Shown piece after piece: positions 43,104 through 52,420 of a DNA stretch of 64,000 nucleotides. The DNA is from Ciona intestinalis (Eukaryota; Chordata; Ascidiacea; Phlebobranchia; Cionidae). Position numbers and translations under genes: made by a program. The notes beneath the pieces are model-generated. The model worked only from the letters and a program-made list of their open reading frames with translations. It ran no database searches and was not told the origin of the DNA. The stretch lies in NCBI RefSeq assembly GCF_000224145.3, contig NC_020170.2, positions 3,116,646 through 3,180,645 on the forward strand, given 5' to 3'. The stretch's first letter is position 1, and each line of letters begins with the position of its first letter.

Positions 43104-45945
43104 ATGTATTTAGTTTTAAAAGGATTACAGCTGAGGTTCGTCATTGGTTTACTTATTAGTTTTCAACACGTCGTTACAGCAGGTAAGTTAACTCGTAAAA
43201 CATCAAATGAGCAGTAAAATCATTTTTCCTTTATCTGTCGCACGATTTTGTTTCTGCGGGGTAAGATGGCATACCGTTAGCATTCAAGTCCCATATTTCC
43301 TAACCGTGTTTTGACCAATTAAGAATGCCAGTTGAAGGTTATATAATTCTGTAAATATTGTAAAGTAGGACAAACAAGAGACTATCTATAAGTCTCCCAT
43401 CTTACCCCAGTCAACTATAGAATGTTTTCCAAAGTTCAATTTTACTTTTTATTTAGACCATTCTAGCGGGGCGAGTGAAGTTTGGAGCGAATCGACAAAA
43501 CCAACACGATTGGTGAACATCTTGTACCAAATGTGTTTAAATGAAGTTCCCATTTACGTAAACGCTACTGTGAAGCCGAGTGACTCGTCTCTACCACATC
43601 AGTTCAACCTTACTGTCAAACGAGTGGAGAAATATAGTTTCTTGGTTGAAATATTGCGCACAGATCTCGACTCTGGATGGGAAAACATTTTACTTACAAT
43701 TAACTGGAAGGCATACCCACCGAAAGGTGAATAAAGCGCTCCTTCATTATTTGCAGAAATAATTTCCTGTCCTGTGGTTTACCTCTTAAAACAGAGCGGT
43801 ACACGTAAACCGCAGATATACGCTTTTGGCTTGTGATGCTACAATGATGACGTTTAAATAGCTTAATCATAATCAACTGATTACAGTTTGGGCTGCTGCT
43901 TGGGTAAATTTAATACATTCATTCTTGTTTCATTCGCTCGGCTTATTTAAAGGCAATTATATACATGTAATGTAAATGTCGCCACGTGCAGAATTAGGAA
44001 CAATGTGCAATTATAACCAACTAATAATATTATTATATTATTTATAAAACAATTCAAGCACGTCTTCTTTGCAATACTGCTGTCACAGAAATAAAAACCT
44101 GCCGCCAACTATACGATTTCGGCTACAGAAGAAATGGCTTGTACAATATTTACTTGGACGGAAGCACTAAGTTGGAAGTTTATTGTGACTTGGAAAATCT
44201 CGATGGCGGGTGGACGGTTAGAACTTTATTAATTCACCAAACATCTTCGTTTATCGCATTGAATTGTCATGTTTAGGTGATTCAGCGCAATATGGACAAT
44301 CGAACGAATTTTTATCGAAATTGGATAGATTATAAAACTGGATTTGGAAACAAGCTTGCCAGCTTTTGGATTGGTAACTTATTCTTAACATGTTTAACTT
44401 CTTATCCATCCCACCTTCACACATAACACAGGGTTGGAAAATATACGAGCATTGACAAAGAATGGAGACAACGAACTTCGGATAGACATTACAACTTGTG
44501 ACAACACAAAGATCGTCGCTAATTATTCGTAAGATCGATAGACATAAAATATAAGCTGCGTGTTGTAGGTTTAATTCCCGTGCATTTTGTTTACGTTATG
44601 CCATATTATATCACGAATTGTGTTTTTAGGCAATTCATGGTCGGTCCGGAGAGTGACAGATACAGATTAAACATCACGGGTTATCAACACCAACAAGGTA
44701 TGCTGTACTTGTACCGTTGCAAACACCATGTGAAATTAGTATACAGTAGGACGGGGGGGAAACGGGACACATTTAGCAAATAATATACCTGACCGTATTT
44801 TAAGCAACAATTACTACCAGTATGTTGGAGTAGTAAGGATACGATTTTATACCTCCTTAAAATTTCTTTGTTTACAGCCAAATGGGACGAGTAAGTTAAA
44901 TAAAAAGATGTCTCATCTTCCTCCATCTATATATATATATATATATATAAAGAAAATGTTCTGTTCTAGGTAAATTATGTGACTATGGGAGCCTGAGTGG
45001 TCGTTGGCAATGTGGTTCGACCGGTGTTTCGCGAACAAGCTGTGAAAATACTGTTGAGGGTAATTAAGCTAATCAAGTTTAATTATATTAGAAACATTTC
45101 ATGAACATTATTTTTGGCGTAATGGTATTCGATTATATAGGGTTTTTAACTTTTAAAGGTCTCTTCACGCCCGCAGATTTTTCTGTTAGCCTATGTTTGT
45201 CTGTTGTGTAAATATGACCAACAACTAATGATCGGGAATACTATATTTACTTTATTTCAGATTGTTGCTTCGATAGTGCAGCAAGCGGTACAAAAAGGTG
45301 TTTCCACACAAAAGGTAATTTGAGTATAAAATATCATGAACTGGTAAACCATTACTATATATAGTAGGTTCGGGTAAGGAATATAGCACATATTCTATTC
45401 TCTTTATATTCTACTTCCTTGACTAATTTGGAAGTAAACAAAAAGTATTCAAAGAATTATAAAACCGTGTCATTACGGTTCCAATAGAAGGTTGTCAATT
45501 GTTTAAAACACGATCAGGATATTTCAATATTATGTGCTAATGGTGTCCCACCTCCCTACTATATAAATAATCTAAAACGCGCACAATAACATATTATTTA
45601 TACAATCACATTCATTCCTATCTTCCTCACCCTACTATATCAGTATATATGTGAATTAAAAAACTGTAAACCTCGATAGCTTCATGTTGTACTTATTCTC
45701 TATACGTGGCAGATGCAATGGCTTGGGGCAATGGAAGTGGGTTTTCTACAAAGGACAAACGCAACAACGATTGTCCAATTTCCAGGAAGGCAGGGTGGTG
45801 GTTTCGTTCTTGCACGTTTTCCAATCTGAATGGTAACTACGATCCATGCGTGATCGGGTTTAATTATGCGTACTGGCGCAATGTCAGTCCTACAGGTCTT
45901 CACGAAGGCTTGAGGTTTACTGAAATGAAAATACGACCACGTTAA
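43104..45945 (+). CDS. Secreted fibrinogen-related protein with trefoil domain inserted in the FReD (FREP-T1)
   Basis: Nine exons join in frame: 43104-43182, 43457-43726, 44089-44216, 44277-44373, 44432-44528, 44630-44697, 44970-45059, 45261-45314, 45713-45945 (1116 nt, 371 aa). Order: signal peptide ('FVIGLLISFQHVVTA'); an unrecognised domain of about 90 aa ('EVWSESTKPTRLVNILYQM' to 'TINWKAY'); first part of a fibrinogen C-terminal domain ('CRQLYDFGYRRNGLYNI', 'EVYCDLE', 'GGWTVIQRNMDNRTNFYRNW', 'YKTGFGN.LASFWIG', 'RYRLNITGY'); then a trefoil/P-type module in two exons (C-DYGSLSGRWQC-GSTGVSRTSC, CCFD, RCF); then the rest of the FReD ('DAMAWGNGSGFSTKDK', 'GWWFRSC', 'LNGNYD', 'GLRFTEMKIRPR'). 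The Ca2+-site 'DxDND' of typical FReDs is altered to KDKRNND. Three introns hold MITEs (copies 10, 11, 12). Likely a secreted recognition or mucus-associated protein; ligand unknown. Confidence 0.85.
43255..43429 (+). mobile_element. MITE copy 10 (diverged), FREP-T1 intron 1
   Basis: Ends 'gcggggtaagatggcatacc' and 'tctcccatcttaccccagt'. The 'GGGGTAAGATGG' end-type is found at both ends. Confidence 0.8.
44741..44936 (+). mobile_element. MITE copy 11, FREP-T1 intron 6
   Basis: 'agtaggacggggggaaacgg' at the left, 'gatgtctcatcttcctccat' at the right, followed by a TA repeat. Confidence 0.85.
45358..45572 (-). mobile_element. MITE copy 12, FREP-T1 intron 8
   Basis: 'atagtaggttcgggtaagga' to 'gtgtcccacctccctactat'. 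The interior is 'caattgtttaaaacacgatc'. Confidence 0.88.
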
Positions 45946-45979
45946 ACTGTACATGCTGTCTTCACTTTATACACGTATA

Positions 45980-46107
45980 CAGCGGGGTGGGGAAAGATAG
46001 TTTTCAATCTTTTTTCTCGTCCCATTTGGTAGTAAAACAAAGAAATCAGGAAATAATAAATTTAGGTACCAAGGGTATATTCCCCTTTACCCCACAGTAC
46101 TGTAAAA
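45980..46107 (-). mobile_element. MITE copy 13 (internally deleted)
   Basis: 'gcggggtggggaaagatag' to 'ccctttaccccacagtactg'; the central part of the family is missing. Confidence 0.8.
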
Positions 46108-46534
46108 AACCGAGCTCTGTTTTTCTTCTCCCGTTAATTCTTTGCTTGACTGCAATTTCTATACAAACAAACTGCTGTACTCATAAATACAACAAACCAT
46201 TCACGACCGCGAAATAACTACATATATTTTACGTTGTGGCCATTTTTAACATTGTTTTTGAAAAGCATCGTCTAAACGGCAATATAGAAGTTGAAGCAAA
46301 TAAAGGGAAATTGTTATAACCTCTATATTTATTTTATATATCCCCAAAGGCTTGGCGTATTTTCTAACCTATACCAGCGATTTTATTGTTGTTTGACTTA
46401 TTTTAATAATCTTTTTTTCTTTTACATTTCAATGTAGCTTGATTTAAGATTAAAACAATAAAATTTATATTCCGCATCAATTTGGATAACCATTGGTTAC
46501 TGTAAGAGTTTCACTCCAAAAAATAAGACGTTAT

Positions 46535-46732
46535 ACAGTAGGATGGGGGAAAATGGGAGACTTTTTAACTCTATTTTCTCGTCCCACTTAGTAGTAAACA
46601 AAAAACATTCAAAGAAATATGAAACTATGTCCTCATGACTCTCATAGACCGTTGTTAATTGTTTAAAACACGATCAGGGTATCTAGATATTATGTGCTAA
46701 AGGTGTCCCATCTTCCCCCATCCTACTATATA
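46535..46732 (-). mobile_element. MITE copy 14
   Basis: 'agtaggatgggggaaaatgg' to 'cccatcttcccccatcctac': a full-length, well-preserved copy. Confidence 0.92.
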
Positions 46733-47099
46733 CTCCCTCGAGCATTCCTGATTAGGTTAGGAGGCATATACAAGCAAAAAAACAGGAGTGCAGGCTGTTC
46801 TTGCATCCATCTATTACTCTCCTTGAATCATTTAGTATGTAATGTCCTATAATGGGTGGGCTACATAAGCTTACCATAGCAATTTAAACACATTTGCAGT
46901 AGATATTACGCTGTTGTGCATTGTAGCTTCGTGATGTGCTAGGATGAGATACATTAACTTTAAACCAATTGTAATACCCGAAGTAAACAAATAAGTATGT
47001 TCAATGGCGATAACACGGAGTAGTTAGAAATATTCGCACAACTTGCGAAGAAATGTGCGATCTGCTTTTTTTCCGTTATATGGTGTTTTAAACATTTTT

Positions 47100-47316
47100 C
47101 AAGCTTGCCAGCTTTTGGATTGGTAACTTATTCTTAACTTGTTTAACTTCTTATCCACCCCACCTCACACATAACACAGGGTTGAAAAATATACGAGCAT
47201 TGACAAGGAATGGAGAAAATAAGAAAGGAGTAGGCTTTTTGGCGTAATTACAGTCCTAGAGGCCTAGGTCTTATGGAGGGTCTTCGACTTACGGAGATGA
47301 AAATCCGACACCGTTG
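47100..47316 (+). pseudogene. Deleted fibrinogen-related gene relic
   Basis: 47102-47126 matches the end of FReD exon 4 ('aagcttgccagcttttggat'), followed by the exon 4-5 intron and the start of exon 5 ('tatacgagcattgacaagga'). The sequence then jumps directly into the end of the last exon ('ggcgtaattacagtcctaga' to 'atgaaaatccgacaccgttg'). The whole trefoil region and most of the C-terminal FReD are missing, so this is an internally deleted copy. Confidence 0.85.
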
Positions 47317-47849
47317 AAATAAGCGTTGTTATTAATTGTACAGGATAATTGTTGCATTTTCTATTTGAAAGAGGGCATAGACAGGTCATGCATGCTTTAT
47401 TAGTATTCTTGTTTTTATTAGTATGCTGAAAACGCGTATGAAATATATGTGTAGTGAAGTTTGTTGTACAAAAATGTCAGACCAAGTTCGCTGTTGTGCG
47501 ACTGTGCGGTGCTGCGTGGCCCAAGGTTTTCTATGGTTGCACAAATACATGTGTCCTTGGGCAAGACACTTAACGGCAGTTGCTCCAACCCAGTGGTCAC
47601 TAATGAGTTGCCCAAATTATCAGCCATACATAAAAAAATCCGAAGACATAAGTAATCACTCACAAAGTAACATACATGGTAACTCGTAAGCTGGCACGAG
47701 GTGTATGAAACCGAACACATGTGTTGTAACCATACCCATATGACTCTGGTTGTAACGACTGTCATTTCCGGCCATGCAAGGATAAAATGAGTTCCATTCA
47801 TTCATTCATTCATTCATTCATTCGTACCCTATTGGCTTTTTAACTCTGT
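47317..47849. other. SINE-bearing spacer before a gap
   Basis: Contains a near-full SINE and ends in a (cattcatt)-type tetranucleotide repeat before the gap. No gene is seen. Confidence 0.5.
47548..47825 (+). mobile_element. SINE copy with CATT tail
   Basis: 'tgtccttgggcaagacactt', 'ccaacccagtggtcactaat', 'gtaactcgtaagctggcacg', 'ggccatgcaaggataaaatg', ending in a run of CATT units, the typical simple-repeat 3' tail of the family. Confidence 0.75.
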
Positions 47850-47974
47850 NNNNNNNNNNNNNNNNNNNNNNNNNNNNNNNNNNNNNNNNNNNNNNNNNNN
47901 NNNNNNNNNNNNNNNNNNNNNNNNNNNNNNNNNNNNNNNNNNNNNNNNNNNNNNNNNNNNNNNNNNNNNNNNNN
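47850..47974. other. Assembly gap (125 N)
   Basis: Placeholder gap that removes the first three exons of FREP-T2. Confidence 0.98.
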
Positions 47975-48030
47975 AACTTTATTTAATTCACCAAACATCT
48001 TCGTTTATCGCATTGAATTGTCATGTTTAG

Positions 48031-49691
48031 GTGATGCAGCGCAATATGGATAATCGAACAGATTTTGATCGAGTGTGGATAGATTATAAAACTGGATTTG
48101 GAAACAAGCTTGCCAGCTTTTGGATTGGTAACTTATTCTTAACATGTTTAACTTCTTATCCACCCCACCTCACACATAACACAGGGTTGGAAAATATACG
48201 AGAAATGACAAAGAATGGAGACAACGAACTTCGGATAGAGATGACAACTTGCGACTATACCAAAATCGTGGCCGATTACTCGTGAGAAAACATTTTGTTT
48301 TAGTATTTCAATGATAGTTTAACCTAACAATTTCCGCAGTACCTTCATGGTCGGTCCGGAGAGTGACAGATACAGATTAAACATCTCGGGTTATCAACAC
48401 CAACAAGGTATGCTGTACTTTCACTGTTCGTTCTTACATTCATTCATTCGCAACAAAGTAAATTCCAACCGTTGCCTATGTGACCTACTTCAGGGGGTGG
48501 GATGCGATTATAGGAACTCGAGTGCTCGTTGGCCATGTGGAAAGAATGGAATTTCTGAACAGGATTGTGTCGAAAAAACAGCTGGTAATTAAGTTGTTCA
48601 CAACGTATTTAAGCAAAGATATATTTCAATATTTTACTTAAATTATACACGGTGCAAATCAATTTTAATCATTCTTCTTGGATATGTGGGTAATTCAGTT
48701 AAACATTTGTCTTATTAAAATACTTGGGTCAAGTATATAAAGAGTGCCTTTTCTGTGGTTTGTTTATTTCCTATTCTTTAAAACAAGTCTTGACAAATGT
48801 TATATAGTATGGGGGGGATGGGACACCTTTAGCACATAACATGCAAATATCCTGATCGTGTTTTAATCAATTAAGAACGGTCTATGAGAGTCATGAGGAT
48901 ATAGTTTTAAAATTATTTGAATGTTCTTTGTTTACTACTAAATGGGACGAGAAAATAGAGTTAAAAGGTGTTCCATCTCCCCCCACCCTACTGTATTATG
49001 GATTTTGTATTAATTCAATTTAACTTTTAACAGGTTGTTGCTATGATGTTACTGCGACTAAAGATGAAGTTCAGTGTTTCAATTCGGCAGGTAGCCTATT
49101 GCAGTGTATAAATTTAGGATATACGTCGCTACCAGGCTTGCCAAAAATACGCGAGATATCCTCAAGTCTCGCCGTATATATATACGTCAGGCCAAACTGC
49201 GGTGGAAGCAAGCTTATATATAGTAGGTTGGAAAAGATGGGACACATTTAGCACATAATATTTAGATATCCTGGTCGTGTTTTAAACAATTAACAACGGC
49301 CAACGAAAGTCGTGAGGATACGGTTTTATAATTCTTTGAATTTTCTTTGTTTACTACAAAATGCGACGAGAAAATAGAATAAAAAGGTGTCCCATCTTCC
49401 CCCACTCTACTATACAATATTTATAATTTATTTTTGAATTAAAACCGGTTGAATTCAGATGGAATGAGACGGACGAATACACGTGAGTTTATTACAAGGG
49501 ATTCGGCTGGTAACAGTTGCGCTTTATCAAGAAAAGCAGGCTGGTGGTTTCGTTCATGCTCACACGCCTGTCTGAATGGAAAATACGATCCATGTAAAAT
49601 TGGGGAGCAGTATGCTTATTGGCGTAATCATGGTCCTAAGGGTCTTTATGAAGGTCTTCGATTTACGGAGATGAAAATCCGACGCCGTTAA
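48031..49691 (+). CDS. Fibrinogen-related protein with inserted trefoil domain, 5' part in gap (FREP-T2)
   Basis: Exons visible: 48031-48127, 48185-48281, 48340-48407, 48494-48584, 49034-49090, 49459-49691, homologous to exons 4-9 of FREP-T1; exons 1-3 lie in the preceding gap. It carries the clearest trefoil of the cluster: 'CDYRNSSARWPCGKNGISEQ' then DC, CCYD and QCF, six cysteines in P-type order. The last exon has 'SRKAGWWFRSC', 'LNGKYDPC' and 'GLRFTEMKIRRR'. The segment equivalent to FSTKD has become 'EFITRDSAGNSC'. As given, the trefoil exon starts with one G too many (a run of five G after 'ttca'), which breaks phase with the preceding exon; the rest of the frame is intact, so an error in the G-run or an allelic defect are both possible. 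Introns 7 and 8 contain MITEs. Confidence 0.8.
48803..49005 (+). mobile_element. MITE copy 15, FREP-T2 intron
   Basis: 'tatagtatgggggggatggg' to 'catctccccccaccctactg'; full length. Confidence 0.92.
49218..49423 (+). mobile_element. MITE copy 16, FREP-T2 intron
   Basis: 'tatagtaggttggaaaagat' to 'cccatcttcccccactctac'; full length. It lies in the same intron as copy 12 in FREP-T1 but in opposite orientation. Confidence 0.92.
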
Positions 49692-49715
49692 AATGTGCTT
49701 TGTTATAAATTGTAT

Positions 49716-49915
49716 ATATAGTACGGTGGGGGATGATGGGACAACTTTTCGTTCAATTTTCTCGTCACACTTCCTAGTAAACAAAGAACATTCAAAGAAA
49801 TACAAAACCGTATCCTCACGACTTCAATGGACCGTTGTAAACTGTTTAAAACACGATTAGGATATTTGTATATTATGTGCTAAAGGTGTCCCATCTTCCC
49901 CAACCCTACTATATA
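49716..49915 (-). mobile_element. MITE copy 17
   Basis: 'atatagtacggtgggggatg' to 'tcttccccaaccctactata'; full length. Confidence 0.92.
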
Positions 49916-50092
49916 TTTCGTTTCCCAACTTCTACAACATTTAAAGCAAACTGTTATATAGGAAATCGTTATCAAATCTTTGTGTTTCTCTTTGTACGTG
50001 ACTCGTTTTTACATTTATTTCTTCATCTTTGCGATTGAGGAAAGCCAATAAATTTGTGTGTGTCTCTCGCATCCCGTTAAAAAAAATTTTTA

Positions 50093-50213
50093 CAGGAGAA
50101 AACAACCGTTGTCCCGCGGCTTTAAAAAAGCGTTATTAATTGTTTGAAACACGATCGGGAAATGTGGGATATATAGGTGCTAACGGTATCCCATCTTACC
50201 CCACAATACTATG
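50093..50213 (-). mobile_element. MITE copy 18 (5'-truncated)
   Basis: Begins inside the element ('ttattaattgtttgaaacac') and ends 'cccatcttaccccacaatac'. Confidence 0.82.
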
Positions 50214-51272
50214 TTAACGAAGTTAAAATTCTGAACCTGAATACAAACTGAATAAGGTTATATTCTAAATGAACAGAATTGGTGTATTACACGATAGTTA
50301 AGTAAGAAGCAATAAACGTGTATTCAAGACATGTTACCTGCATTACCCAATATTCTATTGTTTAACGACAATTAAATAAAACGTATTACGATACACCAAA
50401 ATAACATGAAATATGTATTGACACAAAGTTTAGGACTCCTTTTACATCATTAGTAAACTTCCATGTTAAGTATTTGCATATTTGTATAGTTTTTGTAACT
50501 TATGTTTCGTGGAGTCTGCAAACGAATAACCATCAGCAGCGTGACTTGTTTACTACGTGTTTACACAAGCCGCATTTCGTATAATTATTGGTGTAATCCT
50601 ACGCAATCCGCTGTTACTATAAATAGATTTCAGTGCTACCTACATATACATTACTACCTATCAATTCCTTTTACAAGAATCGCAAACTCGTTTTTTTGTA
50701 AAGGCAACACTTTTTATAAAGGCACTTGGAATTTGTGCGAAAAACAATTAAGCTTCGTTTTGTCACGACTTCTCGTTGTTGCTCCTAGGAGTTAACCAAT
50801 CAGCTTCCAGCTTTCCACGTGTTCAGCACATTTTCATTTTTGCGCTGATGAGTTAGGGCGGGGTTTGTTCATTTGGTCTGCCACGTTTTGGAAGAGTAGT
50901 TAAGAAATAGAAAGTTGTTAAGTAGTCAAGTGAAGGCATGTAGGAATAGGTTATGATGAATGGCCATTTTAGCATTGACTATATGTAATATGCCAGCAAT
51001 TTGTATATTAAGTTGTTGTATTAATATTGAACGCTTGATTTACAGCTGGCTAATTTAAAATTAATTCATTAAAAATTTTGAATTATTTGAATCGCACTAA
51101 GCAATACTGAAGTCTTGTGTTAAATCACAACAATGTTATCTCGCTCACGAATGAAGATGGCTCGAGTGACAACCGCCGATGCAGCTTTGGATTTGCAACG
51201 TTAAAAGTGAGTTCGTATCTTTATCATAGAACAGAGTGTTTCTACGTTGTCGCTGTTGTAAACTAAGCATAT

Positions 51273-51475
51273 TATAGTAGGGCGGGGGAAGTTGGGACAC
51301 CTTTTTATTCTGTTTTCTCGGTTCATTTAGTAATAAACAAAGAACATTTGAAGAATTATAAAACCGTATATACCTTCATAACTCTCGTAGACCGTTAATT
51401 GTTTTTAAAAAAATCAGAATAAATATTTGTATTCTATGTGCTAAAGGAGTCCCATCTTACCCCACAGTACTGTAT
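51273..51475 (-). mobile_element. MITE copy 19
   Basis: Left end of one type ('tagtagggcgggggaagttg'), right end of the other ('catcttaccccacagtactg'): a hybrid copy. Confidence 0.9.
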
Positions 51476-51543
51476 ACAAATTGGCTTTACCCATGCCAAA
51501 AGAACATTTTGTATTCAAACTAATAAATGTTTTAACATTACAG

Positions 51544-52420
51544 ATGCAGACACTACGCCATCTACTCCGCTATATACGAGTATATTGGTACGAAGCTTTT
51601 TCTGTGAACCGCTGATAATGTTTTGGTACGGTTTGACCACTGTACTCGTACAACTGTTGCAACATTTGTCGTTTGTTTGCGTTGGGTTTAAACAGTAATT
51701 TCAAGCAGTATTGTAATGAATTTACTCATAAAGTAAGCGGGCACGAGGTGTATGAAACCGAACACTCGCGTTAGAACGACTGTCGTTTTCCCGCCACGCG
51801 AGGATGAATAACTTACATTCATACCAATATATGATTGCATTATAAAAAATAATATGTTCAACTTAATTTTTACGTCACAGGTATGTCGTCATACTACAAA
51901 TGACGTCACTCGGCTGGTTTTATGGGCAAATAAAGATAAAAAAATACGGGAAACGAAAGAACTACCGGAGGAAGAAAATGCTTAAAGGTATGTAGCACGT
52001 TTTACTCGGTTAGCACGTTTTACTTGTTCAACTTATTTCGCAGCGTCATAAGTTATTAAATCAATCTGTTGTAAAATAACGAATAAAAAAGGAAAATGAG
52101 TATTGGTCTTAGCACTTGCGCTTTCATTATAGCATGTTAAACAAGCGTTTACAATATTAAAACATACATTGCCAATGCTGTTTACATTAAACGAACCTAA
52201 ACAAACTCTACATTGAGAGATGGTAAAAATATGAAAATTCTTATGTTTACATTTTAAAGAGCTGTGCACATAGTTCGTATTTTGTTTATTAAGTATAAAG
52301 CAGCAAAAATAGCAACCAATATAACGTTTAAATACTTATACAGAAAAAAGACAAAGATGGAACGAAAAGCTCAAGAACGAAGATGGAGCCATAGCATACC
52401 AGACTAAGATTTATTCTTAG
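51544..52420 (+). CDS. Candidate small basic protein, 75 aa, three exons
   Basis: Exons 51544-51587, 51881-51987 and 52344-52420 join in frame (228 nt) through GT-AG introns; the second donor (AAAG|GTATGT) and both acceptors are good. The predicted product starts 'MQTLRHLLRYIRVYWYVVIL', has a short hydrophobic stretch ('VYWYVVILQMTSLGWFYG'), then a strongly basic segment ('KKYGKRKNYRRKKMLKEKRQ') and ends 'GAIAYQTKIYS'. A likely 5' untranslated exon ends at 51204 before GTGAGT. This layout (short membrane-like helix followed by a basic tail) resembles small mitochondrial or ER membrane proteins in general, but I do not recognise it. It could be a chance frame; transcript evidence would decide. 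Confidence 0.42.
51715..51825 (+). mobile_element. SINE fragment
   Basis: 'gtaagcgggcacgaggtgta', 'tgaaaccgaacactcgcgtt' and 'cccgccacgcgaggatgaat'. It lies in the first coding intron of the small-protein candidate. Confidence 0.72.

Larger units (their letters stand above)
45946..47099. other. Downstream of FREP-T1, with two MITEs
   Basis: Holds MITE copies 13 and 14. No coding region is supported until the relic at 47100. Confidence 0.5.
49692..51120. other. Spacer downstream of FREP-T2
   Basis: Holds MITE copies 17 and 18. The remainder, about 50216-50880, is AT-rich with no supported gene. 50880-51204 may be promoter and 5' UTR of the small-protein candidate at 51544. Confidence 0.45.
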
